Below are positions 15,928 to 23,301 of a stretch of 23,301 nucleotides of DNA, piece by piece. Under the pieces are notes generated by a model, which was not told the DNA's origin, made no database searches, and saw only the letters and a list, made by a program, of their open reading frames with translations. The DNA is from Bordetella parapertussis (GTDB lineage Bacteria; Pseudomonadota; Gammaproteobacteria; Burkholderiales; Burkholderiaceae_C). A program made the translations under genes and the position numbers. Numbering within the stretch: position 1 is the first letter of the stretch; every line of letters begins with the position of its first letter. The stretch lies in the NCBI GenBank assembly GCA_945882755.1, contig CAMCWS010000026.1, positions 1 to 23,301 of the forward strand, written 5' to 3'.

Positions 15928-16584
15928 ATGACCATTGCTTTTGAACTGCTTCACCCCTTGGTGGCCACCCTGCTGGCTTACCTGATAGGTTCTTTGTCGT
16001 TTGCCGTGGTGGTTAGTCGCTTCATGGGCTTGGCCGATCCGCGTACCTATGGCAGCAACAACCCCGGTGCCACCAATGTGCTGCGCTCGGGCAACAAAGT
16101 GGCAGCCTTGCTTACCTTGCTGCTCGATGGCGTGAAAGGATGGTTGCCGGTTTGGTGGGTGGTGCACTTCGGCGCGGTCTATGGTTTGGGGCAAGGCAGT
16201 GTGGCTTTGGTGGCACTTGCCGCGTTTGCTGGGCATGTGTGGCCGGTGTTTTTCCGCTTCAAAGGTGGCAAAGGTGTGGCCACTGCGGCGGGTGTGTTGA
16301 CAGGCATTGAGCCCTTTTTGGGCTTGGCAACCTTGGCCACTTGGCTGATCGTGGCGTATTTTTCGCGCTATTCCTCATTAGCCGCCTTGGCCAGTGCTTT
16401 GTTTGCACCCGCTTATTATTTTTTAGGCCACCGCGTCGCTTGGTATTTGGATAACCGTATTTTGCTGGCGGTGGCGGTGATGAGTGCTGTGCTGATCTGG
16501 CGGCACCAAGCCAATATCGGTAAGCTGATGCGCGGCGAGGAAAGCCGTATCGGCGGCAAGAAATCGGGGTCAGATCCCAATTAA
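15928..16584 (+). CDS. plsY: Glycerol-3-phosphate acyltransferase PlsY
   Basis: PlsY is an inner-membrane enzyme that transfers acyl from acyl-phosphate to glycerol-3-phosphate, the first acylation of phospholipid synthesis. The 218-residue protein has several hydrophobic membrane segments and all three conserved motifs: [18 protein letters not shown], the [12 protein letters not shown] loop, and [21 protein letters not shown]. Length is normal (about 200-220). The ATG is three bases after the reductase stop, so the two are translationally close. A palindromic repeat (16586-16732) begins one base after the TAA. Confidence 0.96.
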   Translation: MTIAFELLHPLVATLLAYLIGSLSFAVVVSRFMGLADPRTYGSNNPGATNVLRSGNKVAALLTLLLDGVKGWLPVWWVVHFGAVYGLGQGSVALVALAAFAGHVWPVFFRFKGGKGVATAAGVLTGIEPFLGLATLATWLIVAYFSRYSSLAALASALFAPAYYFLGHRVAWYLDNRILLAVAVMSAVLIWRHQANIGKLMRGEESRIGGKKSGSDPN

Positions 16585-16585
16585 C

Positions 16586-16732
16586 CTCATTGCGAATACA
16601 GAGAAGCTATCTCTCAAGGCACGGGTCGCAGGTTGGCCGTAGCCGACGTTGTGACAGCATGGAGGCGAGGCCGAGCCTGCGGCATGCGCCTACACAGGGA
16701 TTGCTTCGTCGCTGTGCTCCTCGCAATGACGG
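16586..16732. repeat. Palindromic, MITE-like intergenic repeat
   Basis: The 150 bases between plsY and yajQ carry a dispersed-repeat type sequence. The right end, read on the minus strand, is CGTCATTGCGAGGAGC...GACGAAGCAATCCC (16731-16698), a sequence form widespread in proteobacterial intergenic repeats. The left end on the plus strand, TCATTGCGA (16587-16595) ... GAAGCTATC (16603-16611), is a degraded copy of the same motif in inverted orientation. Inside it, CGCAGG (16627-16632) with GGCC (16635-16638) is mirrored by GGCC (16669-16672) with CCTGCG (16676-16681). The element can fold into a long hairpin and may also act as a terminator for the two convergent genes. No transposase is present. 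Confidence 0.65.
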
Positions 16733-16734
16733 AG

Positions 16735-17220
16735 TTAGTCGCGGAAGTTGTCGAAGCTGAGCGGCAGATCGGGAATATCTTTGCGGATTAAAGCCATGGC
16801 GGCTTGCAGATCGTCGCGCTTGGCGCCGGTCACCCGTACCGATTCGCCTTGGATGGCGGCCTGCACTTTGAGCTTGCTGTCTTTGATGATGCGCTGAATC
16901 TTTTTGGCGTCTTCGCTGGCGATGCCGTTGCGCACTTTCACCACTTGCTTGACCTTGTCGCCGCCCATTTTTTGCACATCGCCCTTGTCAAGAAAACGTA
17001 CATCCACATTGCGCTTGGCCAATTTGTTGCGCAAGATGTCGTCTATTTGCTGTAACTGAAAGTCACTGTCACCGATCAGGGTGATGTCTTTTTCTTTGAG
17101 TTCGATGGCTGCAGAGGTGCCTTTGAAATCGAAACGTGTGCCGATTTCCTTGGCGGTGTTGTCGACGGCATTTTTCACTTCAACCAGGTCGGCTTCGCAA
17201 ACAGTGTCAAAAGAGGGCAT
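16735..17220 (-). CDS. YajQ family nucleotide-binding protein
   Basis: The 161-residue product begins [21 protein letters not shown] and shows the two ferredoxin-like halves of the YajQ family: [25 protein letters not shown] and later [47 protein letters not shown]. Some family members bind cyclic di-GMP and affect gene expression in plant-associated and pathogenic bacteria. The length matches the family (about 160). It is divergent from murB, with starts 40 bases apart; the gene's end lies two bases from the palindromic repeat. Confidence 0.93.
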   Translation of the reverse strand: MPSFDTVCEADLVEVKNAVDNTAKEIGTRFDFKGTSAAIELKEKDITLIGDSDFQLQQIDDILRNKLAKRNVDVRFLDKGDVQKMGGDKVKQVVKVRNGIASEDAKKIQRIIKDSKLKVQAAIQGESVRVTGAKRDDLQAAMALIRKDIPDLPLSFDNFRD

Positions 17221-17222
17221 GG

Positions 17223-17253
17223 TTGGTACTTCAGAAGTTCAGGGTGCGACAAT
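17223..17253 (+). promoter_or_regulatory. Candidate extended -10 promoter abutting the murB start codon
   Basis: TG-C-GACAAT (17245-17253) resembles an extended -10 element. A weak TTGGTA (17223-17228) lies 19 bases upstream as a -35. The -10 ends six bases before the murB ATG (17260), so the transcript would start at or beside the start codon. No Shine-Dalgarno is visible. Confidence 0.35.
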
Positions 17254-17259
17254 TCTCAC

Positions 17260-18309
17260 ATGATTATCGAGACCAACGTCCCCCTGCAGCCGCACAACAG
17301 CTTTGGCATCGCTGCCCGCGCCGAACGCTTGCTGCGTCTGCGCACCATGGACGATGTCCAAACCTTGCTCGCCGATCCCCTGCGCCTAGAGCCACATTTC
17401 GTCTTGGGCGGCGGCAGCAACATCGTCATCACGGGCGACATCAAGCGCTTGGTCATCAAGGTCGAATTGATGGGTAAGCAGCTGGTGTCTGAAGACGACA
17501 AAGCGTGGGTTATTCAAGCCGCTGCGGGCGAAGACTGGCACGACTTTGTGGCTTGGACCTTAGAACAAGGTTGGCCTGGCTTGGAAAACTTGGCCATGAT
17601 TCCGGGCATGGTGGGCGCGTCGCCCGTGCAAAATATCGGCGCTTATGGGGTGGAGTTGCAAGACCGTTTTGAGTCCTTGGACGCGGTGGATTTGCTGACC
17701 GGCCAACACTTCACCTTAGACGCAGCGCAGTGCGCTTTTGGCTACCGAGACTCAGTATTCAAACACGCCGCTGCTGACAGCCGTGATTTGGGGCTGTTGG
17801 GCCGAGCCCTCATCACCCAAGTGCGGTTTCGCTTACCCAAAAAATGGAAGGCCGAGATCAGCTACGCCGATTTAGAAAAAAAGCAGGCCCAAAAAGGCGT
17901 TGCCCAACCTACCGCGCAGCAGGTGTTCGATTGGGTCTGCGAGATACGCCGCGCCAAGTTGCCCGACCCTGCGGTGATCGGCAATGCTGGCAGTTTCTTC
18001 AAAAACCCCACGGTCACTGCAGAGCAATGCCAAGACATCATTGCCCGCGAACCGCGCTTGGTGTATTACCAATTGGCCGATGGCCGCTTCAAGTTGGCTG
18101 CCGCTTGGTTGATCGACGCTTGCGGCTGGCGCGGCAAATCGGTGGGCAATGCGGCGGTCTATGAAAAACAAGCTTTGGTGATCGTCAACAAGGGCGGCTT
18201 GGCCCAACCCTGCACCGGCGGTGAGGTGGTGACCTTGGCGCAGGCCATTCAAACCAGTGTCTACGAGCGCTTTGGCATTCGCCTTGAACATGAGCCTGTG
18301 GTGGTATGA
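17260..18309 (+). CDS. murB: UDP-N-acetylenolpyruvoylglucosamine reductase MurB
   Basis: MurB reduces UDP-GlcNAc-enolpyruvate to UDP-MurNAc with NADPH and FAD, a committed step of peptidoglycan synthesis. The 349-residue protein begins MIIETNVPLQPHNSFGI, has the FAD-binding LGGGSNIVITGDIKRLVI and PGMVGASPVQNIGAYG motifs, then GYRDSVFK, the catalytic serine loop GNAGSFFKNP (Ser245), GWRGKSVGNAAVYEKQALVIVN and the terminal RLEHEP acid (Glu345). It resembles the type I (E. coli-like) enzyme. The C-terminus stops shortly after this motif, about 15-20 residues shorter than E. coli. The ATG is 6 bases after a -10-like element. Its TGA overlaps the bug ATG (ATGA at 18306-18309). Confidence 0.96.
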   Translation: MIIETNVPLQPHNSFGIAARAERLLRLRTMDDVQTLLADPLRLEPHFVLGGGSNIVITGDIKRLVIKVELMGKQLVSEDDKAWVIQAAAGEDWHDFVAWTLEQGWPGLENLAMIPGMVGASPVQNIGAYGVELQDRFESLDAVDLLTGQHFTLDAAQCAFGYRDSVFKHAAADSRDLGLLGRALITQVRFRLPKKWKAEISYADLEKKQAQKGVAQPTAQQVFDWVCEIRRAKLPDPAVIGNAGSFFKNPTVTAEQCQDIIAREPRLVYYQLADGRFKLAAAWLIDACGWRGKSVGNAAVYEKQALVIVNKGGLAQPCTGGEVVTLAQAIQTSVYERFGIRLEHEPVVV

Positions 18310-19268
18310 AAAAAACCTGTCTTCTCTTGATGTTGCTGTGTGGCTTGATCAGTTCACAGGCTTGGGCGCAAAACTATCCCACTAAACCCATACGCTTGGT
18401 CGTACCGTTTGCGGCGGGTGGCACCACCGACCTGATGGCGCGTATCGTCGCCGAACCCTTGGGCAAATTGCTCGGGCAAACGGTAGTGGTGGACAACAAA
18501 GCGGGTGGGGGTGGCGTCTTGGGGGCTGCAGAAGTGGCCCGAGCCGTAGCCGATGGCTACACCTTGGGGTTGGCCACGGCGTCGAGCAACGCAACCAACC
18601 CTGCCATCAACCCCAAAGTTCCTTACGCCTTGAAGGATTTTTCACCCATCACCAATATGGCTGCCACGCCCAATGTCTTGGCAGTCAACCCCGCTTTTCC
18701 TGCCAAAGACTTTGCTGGATTCTTGGCTGAGTTGCGCCGCAAACCCGGCCTGTACGACTACGCATCATCAGGCACGGGTGGCATTGGGCATTTGCAAATG
18801 GAGTTGTTCAAAAACCTGACCCAAACCTTTCTCGTGCATATCCCCTACAGCGGTGGCGGCCCCGCGTTGCGCGACACCGTGGGGGGGCAGGTGATGATCA
18901 TTTTTGACAACCTGCCTTCAGCCTTGCCGCATATCAAGGACAAGCGCCTCATCGCCATGGCGGTTGCCACACCAGAGCGGCTGCCTGAGTTGCCCACTGT
19001 TCCTACCTTCAAAGAGCTGGGCTTGGAGCCGGTCAATCGCCCCGCTTTTTACGGCGTTTACGGCCCCAAGGGTATGCCCAAAGACCTGGTGCAAAAGCTC
19101 AACGCCGCGCTGCTGAAAGTCTTGCAAGACCCCGCGGTGATCAAGCGCATTGAAGCCACGGGGTCCAAGGTGATTGGCAATACCCCAGAGCAATTTGCCC
19201 AGCAGCTGAAAGCGGAGTTTGATGTGTACAAAAAGGTGGTCGATGCCCAAAAGCTCAAGCTCGACTGA
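18306..19268 (+). CDS. Bug-family (TctC) periplasmic solute-binding protein
   Basis: The 320-residue protein starts with a Sec signal peptide (MKKTCLLLMLLCGLISSQAWA), probably cleaved after Ala21, followed by QNYPTKPIRLVVPFAAGGTTD, the signature opening of Bug receptors of tripartite tricarboxylate transporters. Later YASSGTGGIGHLQMELFK and IPYSGGGPALRDTVGGQV are the ligand-pocket loops. Ligand unknown; family members bind citrate, carboxylates, nicotinate and amino acids. No tctA or tctB genes are near, as is usual for the many orphan Bug proteins in Burkholderiales. It overlaps murB by 4 bases and xerD by 26, so it is cotranscribed with both, an unexpected position between cell-wall and recombination genes. 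Confidence 0.93.
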   Translation: MKKTCLLLMLLCGLISSQAWAQNYPTKPIRLVVPFAAGGTTDLMARIVAEPLGKLLGQTVVVDNKAGGGGVLGAAEVARAVADGYTLGLATASSNATNPAINPKVPYALKDFSPITNMAATPNVLAVNPAFPAKDFAGFLAELRRKPGLYDYASSGTGGIGHLQMELFKNLTQTFLVHIPYSGGGPALRDTVGGQVMIIFDNLPSALPHIKDKRLIAMAVATPERLPELPTVPTFKELGLEPVNRPAFYGVYGPKGMPKDLVQKLNAALLKVLQDPAVIKRIEATGSKVIGNTPEQFAQQLKAEFDVYKKVVDAQKLKLD

Positions 19269-20151
19269 GCAGCACCCTTTGGTGGATGCGTTTATCGAAG
19301 CCTTGTGGCTGGAGGATGGTTTGTCGCCCAATACCTTGGCGGCTTACCGACGCGATATGCAAGGTTTTTCGCAATGGCTAGAGGCTCAAGACTTGCATCT
19401 GGACAATGCGGGTGAAAACGATGTTCAGGCCTATTTTGCAGATCGTTTCGACCAAACCCGTGCCAGCACCGCCAATCGGCGCTTGACGGTATTACGGCGT
19501 TTTTACCAATGGGCTTTGCGTGAAAAACACGTCAGCACCGACCCCACTTTGAAACTGCTGACTGCCAAGCAAGCCCCTCGACTGCCCCAAACTCTGAGCG
19601 AAGCGCAGGTCGAAGCCTTGCTTGCTGCGCCCAACACCGAAACCCCTTTGGGCTTGCGCGACCGCGCCATGCTGGAGTTGCTCTACGCCAGCGGCTTGCG
19701 GGTCAGCGAGTTGGTCGGCCTGCCCATGCTGTCGCTGAATCTGCGCGAAGGCGTGCTGCGCATCACCGGCAAAGGCAACAAAGAGCGTTTGGTGCCATTT
19801 GGCGAAGAGGCGGCGGACAGCTTGCAGCAGTATTTGAGCCAAGCTCGTCCCGTGTTGCTCGGCAAACAACATTCGCCCGCAGTGTTTGTGAGCCAGCAAG
19901 GAGCAGCCATGTCGCGGGTGATGTTTTGGAAGCTGGTCAAAAAATATGCGCTCTTGGCAGACATCCATGTGCCCTTGTCGCCGCATACCTTGCGCCATGC
20001 ATTTGCCACGCATTTGCTTAACCACGGCGCTGACCTTCGAGCGGTGCAAATGCTGCTGGGGCATTCTGATATTTCAACCACCACCATCTACACCCATGTG
20101 GCCAGAGAGCGGCTGAAAGCGCTGCACGCACAGCACCACCCGCGTGGTTAG
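19243..20151 (+). CDS. xerD: Site-specific tyrosine recombinase XerD
   Basis: XerD acts with XerC at the dif site to resolve chromosome dimers at division. The 302-residue protein has the N-terminal SAM-like DNA-binding domain (DGLSPNTLAAYRRDMQGF, about 25-107) and the catalytic domain with Arg153 (YASGLRVSEL), Lys177 (ITGKGNKER), His248 and Arg251 (HTLRHAFATHLL), His274 (LLGHSDIS) and the nucleophile Tyr283 (IYTHV). ATG 19243 is preferred: AAGGTGG (19234-19240) lies just upstream and the product starts near the usual XerD N-terminus. It overlaps the bug gene by 26 bases. Its TAG overlaps the end of the DUF455 gene by 4 bases. Confidence 0.95.
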   Translation: MPKSSSSTEQHPLVDAFIEALWLEDGLSPNTLAAYRRDMQGFSQWLEAQDLHLDNAGENDVQAYFADRFDQTRASTANRRLTVLRRFYQWALREKHVSTDPTLKLLTAKQAPRLPQTLSEAQVEALLAAPNTETPLGLRDRAMLELLYASGLRVSELVGLPMLSLNLREGVLRITGKGNKERLVPFGEEAADSLQQYLSQARPVLLGKQHSPAVFVSQQGAAMSRVMFWKLVKKYALLADIHVPLSPHTLRHAFATHLLNHGADLRAVQMLLGHSDISTTTIYTHVARERLKALHAQHHPRG

Positions 20152-20972
20152 GTGAGCGTGGTTTCTGTCAGGCGTTGCGCCATCAACCAGTCGATTTCTT
20201 CTTGCGTAAACCCCGCAGCCAAGCGGGCAGGGGTATTGAAGGGGGGCTTTAAGCGGGGCGCTGCATGGCGCAGCACCAAAGCGGGGTAATGCACCAGAGG
20301 ATCTAGGCCTTGCGCTGCACAGAGGTACCTGAACCAATGGTTTCCAATCGCCACATGGCCGACCTCGTCGCGCAATATCGTCTCAAGCACTGGCTGAAAC
20401 GCTTTCGCATGGGGCGACGCAGACAGCAACAATTTGGCCTGAATCAGGGGTGTGGCATCCAAACCCCGGGCTTCCAAGGTGCGAGGGACCAAGGCCATGC
20501 GGGCCGATACATCGTCGGCGGTTTTCTCGCACATGGACCATAAACCATCGTGGGCGGCAAAGTCGCCATAAGCGTGGCCCATGTCGCCTAGCAAGGTTTG
20601 CAGCAATACAAAGTGTGTGGACTCTTCGTAGGCCACGCGCAGCCAGTCTTGGTAATACTGGGGCGGCAAGCTGGCGAAACGCCAGATGGCGTCAAGCGCT
20701 AAGTTGATAGCATTGAACTCGATATGGCATACCGAATGCACCAAGGCGGCCAAACCTTTGTCGGTGTGCACAGAGCGCTGAGGCACATGCTGGGGGTTTT
20801 GCAGCAGGGGTTTTGCTGGCCTGCCCGGAGCCTTGTGTTCCAGGTCTTGCAGCGCGGCTTGAACATCCAAAGAATGAAGCTGCCGCTCCAGCCAAAGCTG
20901 CTGCACCGCCTGTACTTTGTCAGTGGCTTGGGTTTCACACAATGCCCGATAGGCGGCTTCTCGCAATTCCAT
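20148..20972 (-). CDS. DUF455 ferritin-like domain protein
   Basis: The 274-residue product belongs to the DUF455 family of predicted ferritin-like, probably metal-binding helical-bundle proteins; no biochemical role is firmly assigned. Visible metal-ligand-like motifs are [24 protein letters not shown] and [16 protein letters not shown], each a Glu/Asp-x-x-His style pair on a helix. The rest is helical and the final segment ([12 protein letters not shown]) is conserved. ATG 20972 gives [14 protein letters not shown]; upstream frame is open but passes the divergent promoter. A TACAAT ends seven bases before the ATG. The gene overlaps xerD tail to tail by 4 bases. Confidence 0.9.
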   Translation of the reverse strand: MELREAAYRALCETQATDKVQAVQQLWLERQLHSLDVQAALQDLEHKAPGRPAKPLLQNPQHVPQRSVHTDKGLAALVHSVCHIEFNAINLALDAIWRFASLPPQYYQDWLRVAYEESTHFVLLQTLLGDMGHAYGDFAAHDGLWSMCEKTADDVSARMALVPRTLEARGLDATPLIQAKLLLSASPHAKAFQPVLETILRDEVGHVAIGNHWFRYLCAAQGLDPLVHYPALVLRHAAPRLKPPFNTPARLAAGFTQEEIDWLMAQRLTETTLT

Positions 20973-20974
20973 CC

Positions 20975-20986
20975 CTACAATTGTAG
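20975..20986. promoter_or_regulatory. 12-bp perfect palindrome with TACAAT on both strands, between divergent starts
   Basis: CTACAATTGTAG (20975-20986) is a perfect palindrome in the 37-base gap between the DUF455 and gamma-carbonic anhydrase genes. It contains the -10-like hexamer TACAAT on each strand (20977-20982 on plus, 20985-20980 on minus). No convincing -35 is seen for either. It could be a bidirectional -10, an operator, or chance. Confidence 0.35.
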
Positions 20987-21009
20987 AAACCTCAATGAAC
21001 GGCAAACCC

Positions 21010-21534
21010 ATGGCTATATACCAACTCGACGACCACATCCCTCAGATTGACCCCAGCGCTTGGGTAGCAGACTCTGCCCAAGTGATGGGGGCTATCACCT
21101 TGGAGGCCAACACCAGCGTGTGGTTTGGCGCAGTGTTGCGTGGCGACACCGAGACCATCCATATTGGCGAGGGCAGCAATGTGCAAGATTTGGCCGTCAT
21201 CCATGCTGACAACGGCTTGCCCGTGGTGGTGGGCAAAAACGTCACCGTGGGCCATCAAGTCATGCTGCATGGTTGCACCATAGGCGACGAAAGCCTGATT
21301 GGCATTGCAGCCGTGGTGTTGAATGGCGCTCGCATTGGCCGCCATTGCGTGGTGGGTGCTGGCTCGGTGGTCACCGAGGGCAAATCGTTCCCTGACGGCA
21401 GCCTGATCATGGGCACCCCCGCCAAAGTGGTGCGAGAACTCACGCCCGAGCAAATTGAAGGCTTGCGCATGAGTGCCAAACATTACACCCAAAATGCAAT
21501 GCGTTTCAAAAACGGTTTGAAAAAAATCGCATGA
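21010..21534 (+). CDS. Gamma-carbonic anhydrase family protein
   Basis: The 174-residue protein from ATG 21010 ([13 protein letters not shown]) forms a left-handed beta-helix with hexapeptide repeats. It has the three zinc-ligand histidines of the family: His65 (VIHADNG), His82 and His87 (VGHQVMLHG). The C-terminus ([23 protein letters not shown]) is typical of the YrdA/PaaY/CaiE-like branch, whose members may be true carbonic anhydrases or have other roles. An earlier ATG (20995, MNGKP) is possible but the family starts at MAIY. No Shine-Dalgarno is evident. The stop overlaps the hslO ATG (ATGA), so the two are translationally coupled. Confidence 0.9.
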   Translation: MAIYQLDDHIPQIDPSAWVADSAQVMGAITLEANTSVWFGAVLRGDTETIHIGEGSNVQDLAVIHADNGLPVVVGKNVTVGHQVMLHGCTIGDESLIGIAAVVLNGARIGRHCVVGAGSVVTEGKSFPDGSLIMGTPAKVVRELTPEQIEGLRMSAKHYTQNAMRFKNGLKKIA

Positions 21535-22520
21535 GTGAGTTGCATAAATTTTTGTTTGAAGGCTTGCCGGTTCGTGGTGTGTTGGTGCGATTGACCGACA
21601 GTTGGCAAACCGTGCTGGCCAAGCGTGCGGCCAATGCGGAAACCGGCGCTTACCCGCCAGCCGTGAGAGCCTTATTGGGCGAGATGACGGCAGCAGCTGT
21701 GTTGATGCAAGCCAACATCAAATTCAGCGGCGCTTTGGTGTTGCAGATGATGGGCGAGGGCCCCTTGAAGTTAGCCGTGGTGGAGGTGCAATCCGATATG
21801 CGTTTTCGCTCCACCGCCAAAACCATCGGTGAGGTCACTGAGGGCATGGGACTGGCTGACATGGCCAATCAGCGCAACCTCGGGCGCTGCGCCATCACCC
21901 TTGATCCCTTGGGTCGCCGCCCCGGTCAGCAGCCCTACCAAGGCGTGGTGCCTTTGTACGATGACCAGCGCGAACCCTTGAGCCGCTTTAGCGATGTGTT
22001 GGCGCATTACATGTTGCAAAGCGAGCAACTTGACACCACTTTGGTCTTGGCTGCCAATGACGACATCGCGGCTGGTTTGTTGATTCAGCGTTTGCCGATG
22101 CATGGCGCAGCCAATTTGGCAGGCAAAGAAAGCATGGCGGATGAAGCCGAGATTGGTCGCAATGAAGACTTCAACCGCATAGCCATTCTTGCGCAAAGCC
22201 TCACCAGCGAAGAACTGCTGACGTTATCCACTGACAAAATCCTGCACCGCTTGTTTTGGCAAGAAACTATTCGCCGTTTTGAGCCGGCCTCGGCTGACGA
22301 AGCGCCACGGTTTTCTTGTTCTTGCAACCGCGATCGTGTCAGCAATATGCTGCTCGGCTTGGGGCAAGAAGAGGCCAACAGCATCTTGGCAGAACGCCCC
22401 TTGATAGAGGTTGGATGCGACTTTTGTGGCCAGCAATACCGCTACGATGCGGTGGATGCAGCCCAATTGTTTGCCCAGCAGGCAACGATTCAACCCCCAG
22501 GCTCATCGGCCTTGCAATAA
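21531..22520 (+). CDS. hslO: Redox-regulated chaperone Hsp33 (HslO)
   Basis: Hsp33 is a cytoplasmic holdase activated by oxidative unfolding of its zinc-binding C-terminus. The 329-residue protein has the C-terminal zinc site C263-x-C265 and C296-x-x-C299 with the right spacing (30 between the pairs). The N-terminal core starts [21 protein letters not shown]. The ATG overlaps the stop of the preceding gene (21531-21534). Its 3' end overlaps the convergent 156-residue gene by 18 bases. Length is a little above the E. coli protein (about 290), mainly in the middle and C-terminal tail. Confidence 0.95.
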   Translation: MSELHKFLFEGLPVRGVLVRLTDSWQTVLAKRAANAETGAYPPAVRALLGEMTAAAVLMQANIKFSGALVLQMMGEGPLKLAVVEVQSDMRFRSTAKTIGEVTEGMGLADMANQRNLGRCAITLDPLGRRPGQQPYQGVVPLYDDQREPLSRFSDVLAHYMLQSEQLDTTLVLAANDDIAAGLLIQRLPMHGAANLAGKESMADEAEIGRNEDFNRIAILAQSLTSEELLTLSTDKILHRLFWQETIRRFEPASADEAPRFSCSCNRDRVSNMLLGLGQEEANSILAERPLIEVGCDFCGQQYRYDAVDAAQLFAQQATIQPPGSSALQ

Positions 22521-22973
22521 GCCCGAAAAAAGCCGCTGCTCGCAATCGGGGTCGCTGCAGGTTTCGCACACGCCTTGCCAACGCACAGGCAGGGCCTGCC
22601 GGGCGAAGCCTTGCAGGGCTGAAGCAGCCTGCGTCGTCATGGCCAAGCTCGAAGGGCTGACGCCATCTGGCGGCAATATCGCCAACAAGCATTGCGCCAC
22701 CAATGCCTGTCCGATACCGTGGATGACTTGGAAAGATAGGCCTTGGTCCAACAGGATGGCTCGCCATGCTTGGGCCTTGGCGGCGTCTTCAGGATTGACG
22801 CACAACAAAATGCGTGAAGACAAAGAGGGTGGTGTCCAAGCTGAGTCGCTCTGGGGGGGGTGATGCGGTGTGTGCAGCGTCCAGTGTGGCGCAAACTGCT
22901 TTAAAGCTGGCCCAAGCGCCTCAGACAAGTGTTGTAGGCGATGCGGTGAAAGCCCAAGCAAAACAATGTCCAT
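22503..22973 (-). CDS. Uncharacterised 156-residue protein with a C-terminal CETCSDPDC motif
   Basis: The product starts MDIVLLGLSPHRLQHLSEAL and is 156 residues; I cannot name a family. The N-terminus reads like a short hydrophobic strand followed by helix. The middle has LLCVNPEDAAKAQAWRAILLDQG, and the end is [22 protein letters not shown] with three cysteines in a tight cluster (CxxCxxxxC), a possible metal or redox site. ATG 22973 is chosen because it is 7 bases after the ftsB stop; longer open sequence upstream overlaps ftsB. It is probably cotranscribed with ftsB and overlaps hslO by 18 bases tail to tail. Function unknown. Confidence 0.75.
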   Translation of the reverse strand: MDIVLLGLSPHRLQHLSEALGPALKQFAPHWTLHTPHHPPQSDSAWTPPSLSSRILLCVNPEDAAKAQAWRAILLDQGLSFQVIHGIGQALVAQCLLAILPPDGVSPSSLAMTTQAASALQGFARQALPVRWQGVCETCSDPDCEQRLFSGLLQGR

Positions 22974-22980
22974 GCTCGCC

Positions 22981-23253
22981 TTATTTGGCGATTTGGACAA
23001 AGATTTCGTTGGGTTTGACCATGCCAATTTCAGAGCGAGCACGCTCTTCCACCATCTCCATGCCGTCACGCAAGTCGCGCAGCTCGGCACGCATTCGCTC
23101 TAGCTTCAGCTCGGCTTGGGTGTTAAGCGCTAGCTGTGTTTGGTATTGCTGGCGAAGACGCCACACATCGGGAATGCTGCCACGCCCAAACCACAGCTGC
23201 AGCTGGAAAACCACCAACAGCGTGAGCAGAATGAGGGGAACGGGACGACGCAT
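22981..23253 (-). CDS. ftsB: Cell division protein FtsB
   Basis: FtsB is a small bitopic protein of the FtsQ-FtsL-FtsB complex at the septum. The 90-residue product has one N-terminal transmembrane helix (about 6-22, LILLTLLVVFQLQLWFG), then a coiled coil (about 27-72, heavy in Gln, Leu, Glu, Arg) and a C-terminal MVKPNEIFVQ segment that is conserved in FtsB. Length matches the family. In most proteobacteria it follows eno; the eno gene would lie just beyond the right edge and is not visible. A TACAAT (23286-23291 on the minus strand) lies about 32 bases before the ATG and may be a -10, but its -35 is outside the window. Confidence 0.93.
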   Translation of the reverse strand: MRRPVPLILLTLLVVFQLQLWFGRGSIPDVWRLRQQYQTQLALNTQAELKLERMRAELRDLRDGMEMVEERARSEIGMVKPNEIFVQIAK

Positions 23254-23285
23254 GGATACTACTTCGGTCGGTTTCAGTGGCGCAG

Positions 23286-23291
23286 ATTGTA
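23286..23291 (-). promoter_or_regulatory. Possible -10 element of ftsB
   Basis: TACAAT on the minus strand, 32 bases before the ftsB ATG, matches five of six -10 positions. The matching -35 would lie at or beyond the right edge of the window, so it cannot be tested here. Confidence 0.25.
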
Positions 23292-23301
23292 AAAGGCCGC
23301 T

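Noticed and set aside
16586..16732. Possible CRISPR or tRNA in the plsY-yajQ gap.
   Set aside because: There are no regularly spaced direct repeats and no cloverleaf; the structure is inverted repeats of an intergenic element.
18306..19268. A complete tripartite tricarboxylate transporter.
   Set aside because: Only the binding protein is present; no TctA or TctB frames occur nearby.

Overview
The window is ordinary, tightly packed bacterial chromosome. The organism is most likely a betaproteobacterium of the order Burkholderiales, probably Comamonadaceae. The evidence is GC-rich coding sequence, the relaxed TTGG/GGCG-rich codon style, an orphan Bug-type (TctC) solute-binding protein, and protein sequences that read like Comamonadaceae homologues (SuhB, TrmJ, CysE, DUF455, YajQ/MurB pair). 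Very short intergenic gaps suggest a compact genome, as in freshwater planktonic members of that family, but this is inference. Nearly everything is a conserved core gene; no prophage, CRISPR array, tRNA or complete mobile element is visible.

Layout. 1-1453 (-): N-terminal 484 codons of mutS, running off the left edge. 1630-2442 (+): a KilA-N domain protein of visibly lower GC, the only clearly accessory gene. 2443-3330 (-): suhB. 3433-4944 (+): trmJ then cysE, followed by an unrecognised 136-residue gene (4998-5408). 5455-6706 (-): darP (yjgA) then mog. 6742-8130 (+): pmbA/tldE. 8150-10012 (-): rpsU, a strong terminator, yqeY, then a lone potG-like ATPase gene. 10133-12279 (-): an alpha/beta hydrolase overlapping a YhiN-like flavoprotein. 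12305-14053 (+): an acyl-CoA synthetase, convergent with an SDR (14043-14822 -). 14848-16584 (+): a Tas-like aldo/keto reductase and plsY. 16586-16732: a palindromic intergenic repeat. 16735-17220 (-): yajQ. 17260-20151 (+): murB, bug and xerD as a chain with overlapping ends. 20148-20972 (-): a DUF455 ferritin-like gene. 21010-22520 (+): a gamma-carbonic anhydrase and hslO, overlapping. 22503-23253 (-): ftsB then a 156-residue Cys-containing hypothetical.

Functionally the genes cover genome maintenance (mutS, xerD), tRNA and ribosome biogenesis (trmJ, darP, rpsU), cell envelope and division (murB, plsY, ftsB), sulfur and cofactor metabolism (cysE, mog), redox proteostasis (hslO) and assorted oxidoreductases. 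No multi-gene novel system could be supported.

Items most worth a second look are: the KilA-N gene ending flush against suhB; a U-tract hairpin pointing into suhB; a MITE-like palindromic repeat after plsY; a set of divergent starts where a -10-like hexamer sits 6-10 nt before an SD-less start codon (possible leaderless or near-leaderless mRNAs); a perfect 12-bp palindrome carrying TACAAT on both strands; two transporter components (PotG, Bug) without their partners; and two small unrecognised proteins. No stretch longer than about 180 bases lacks a gene.
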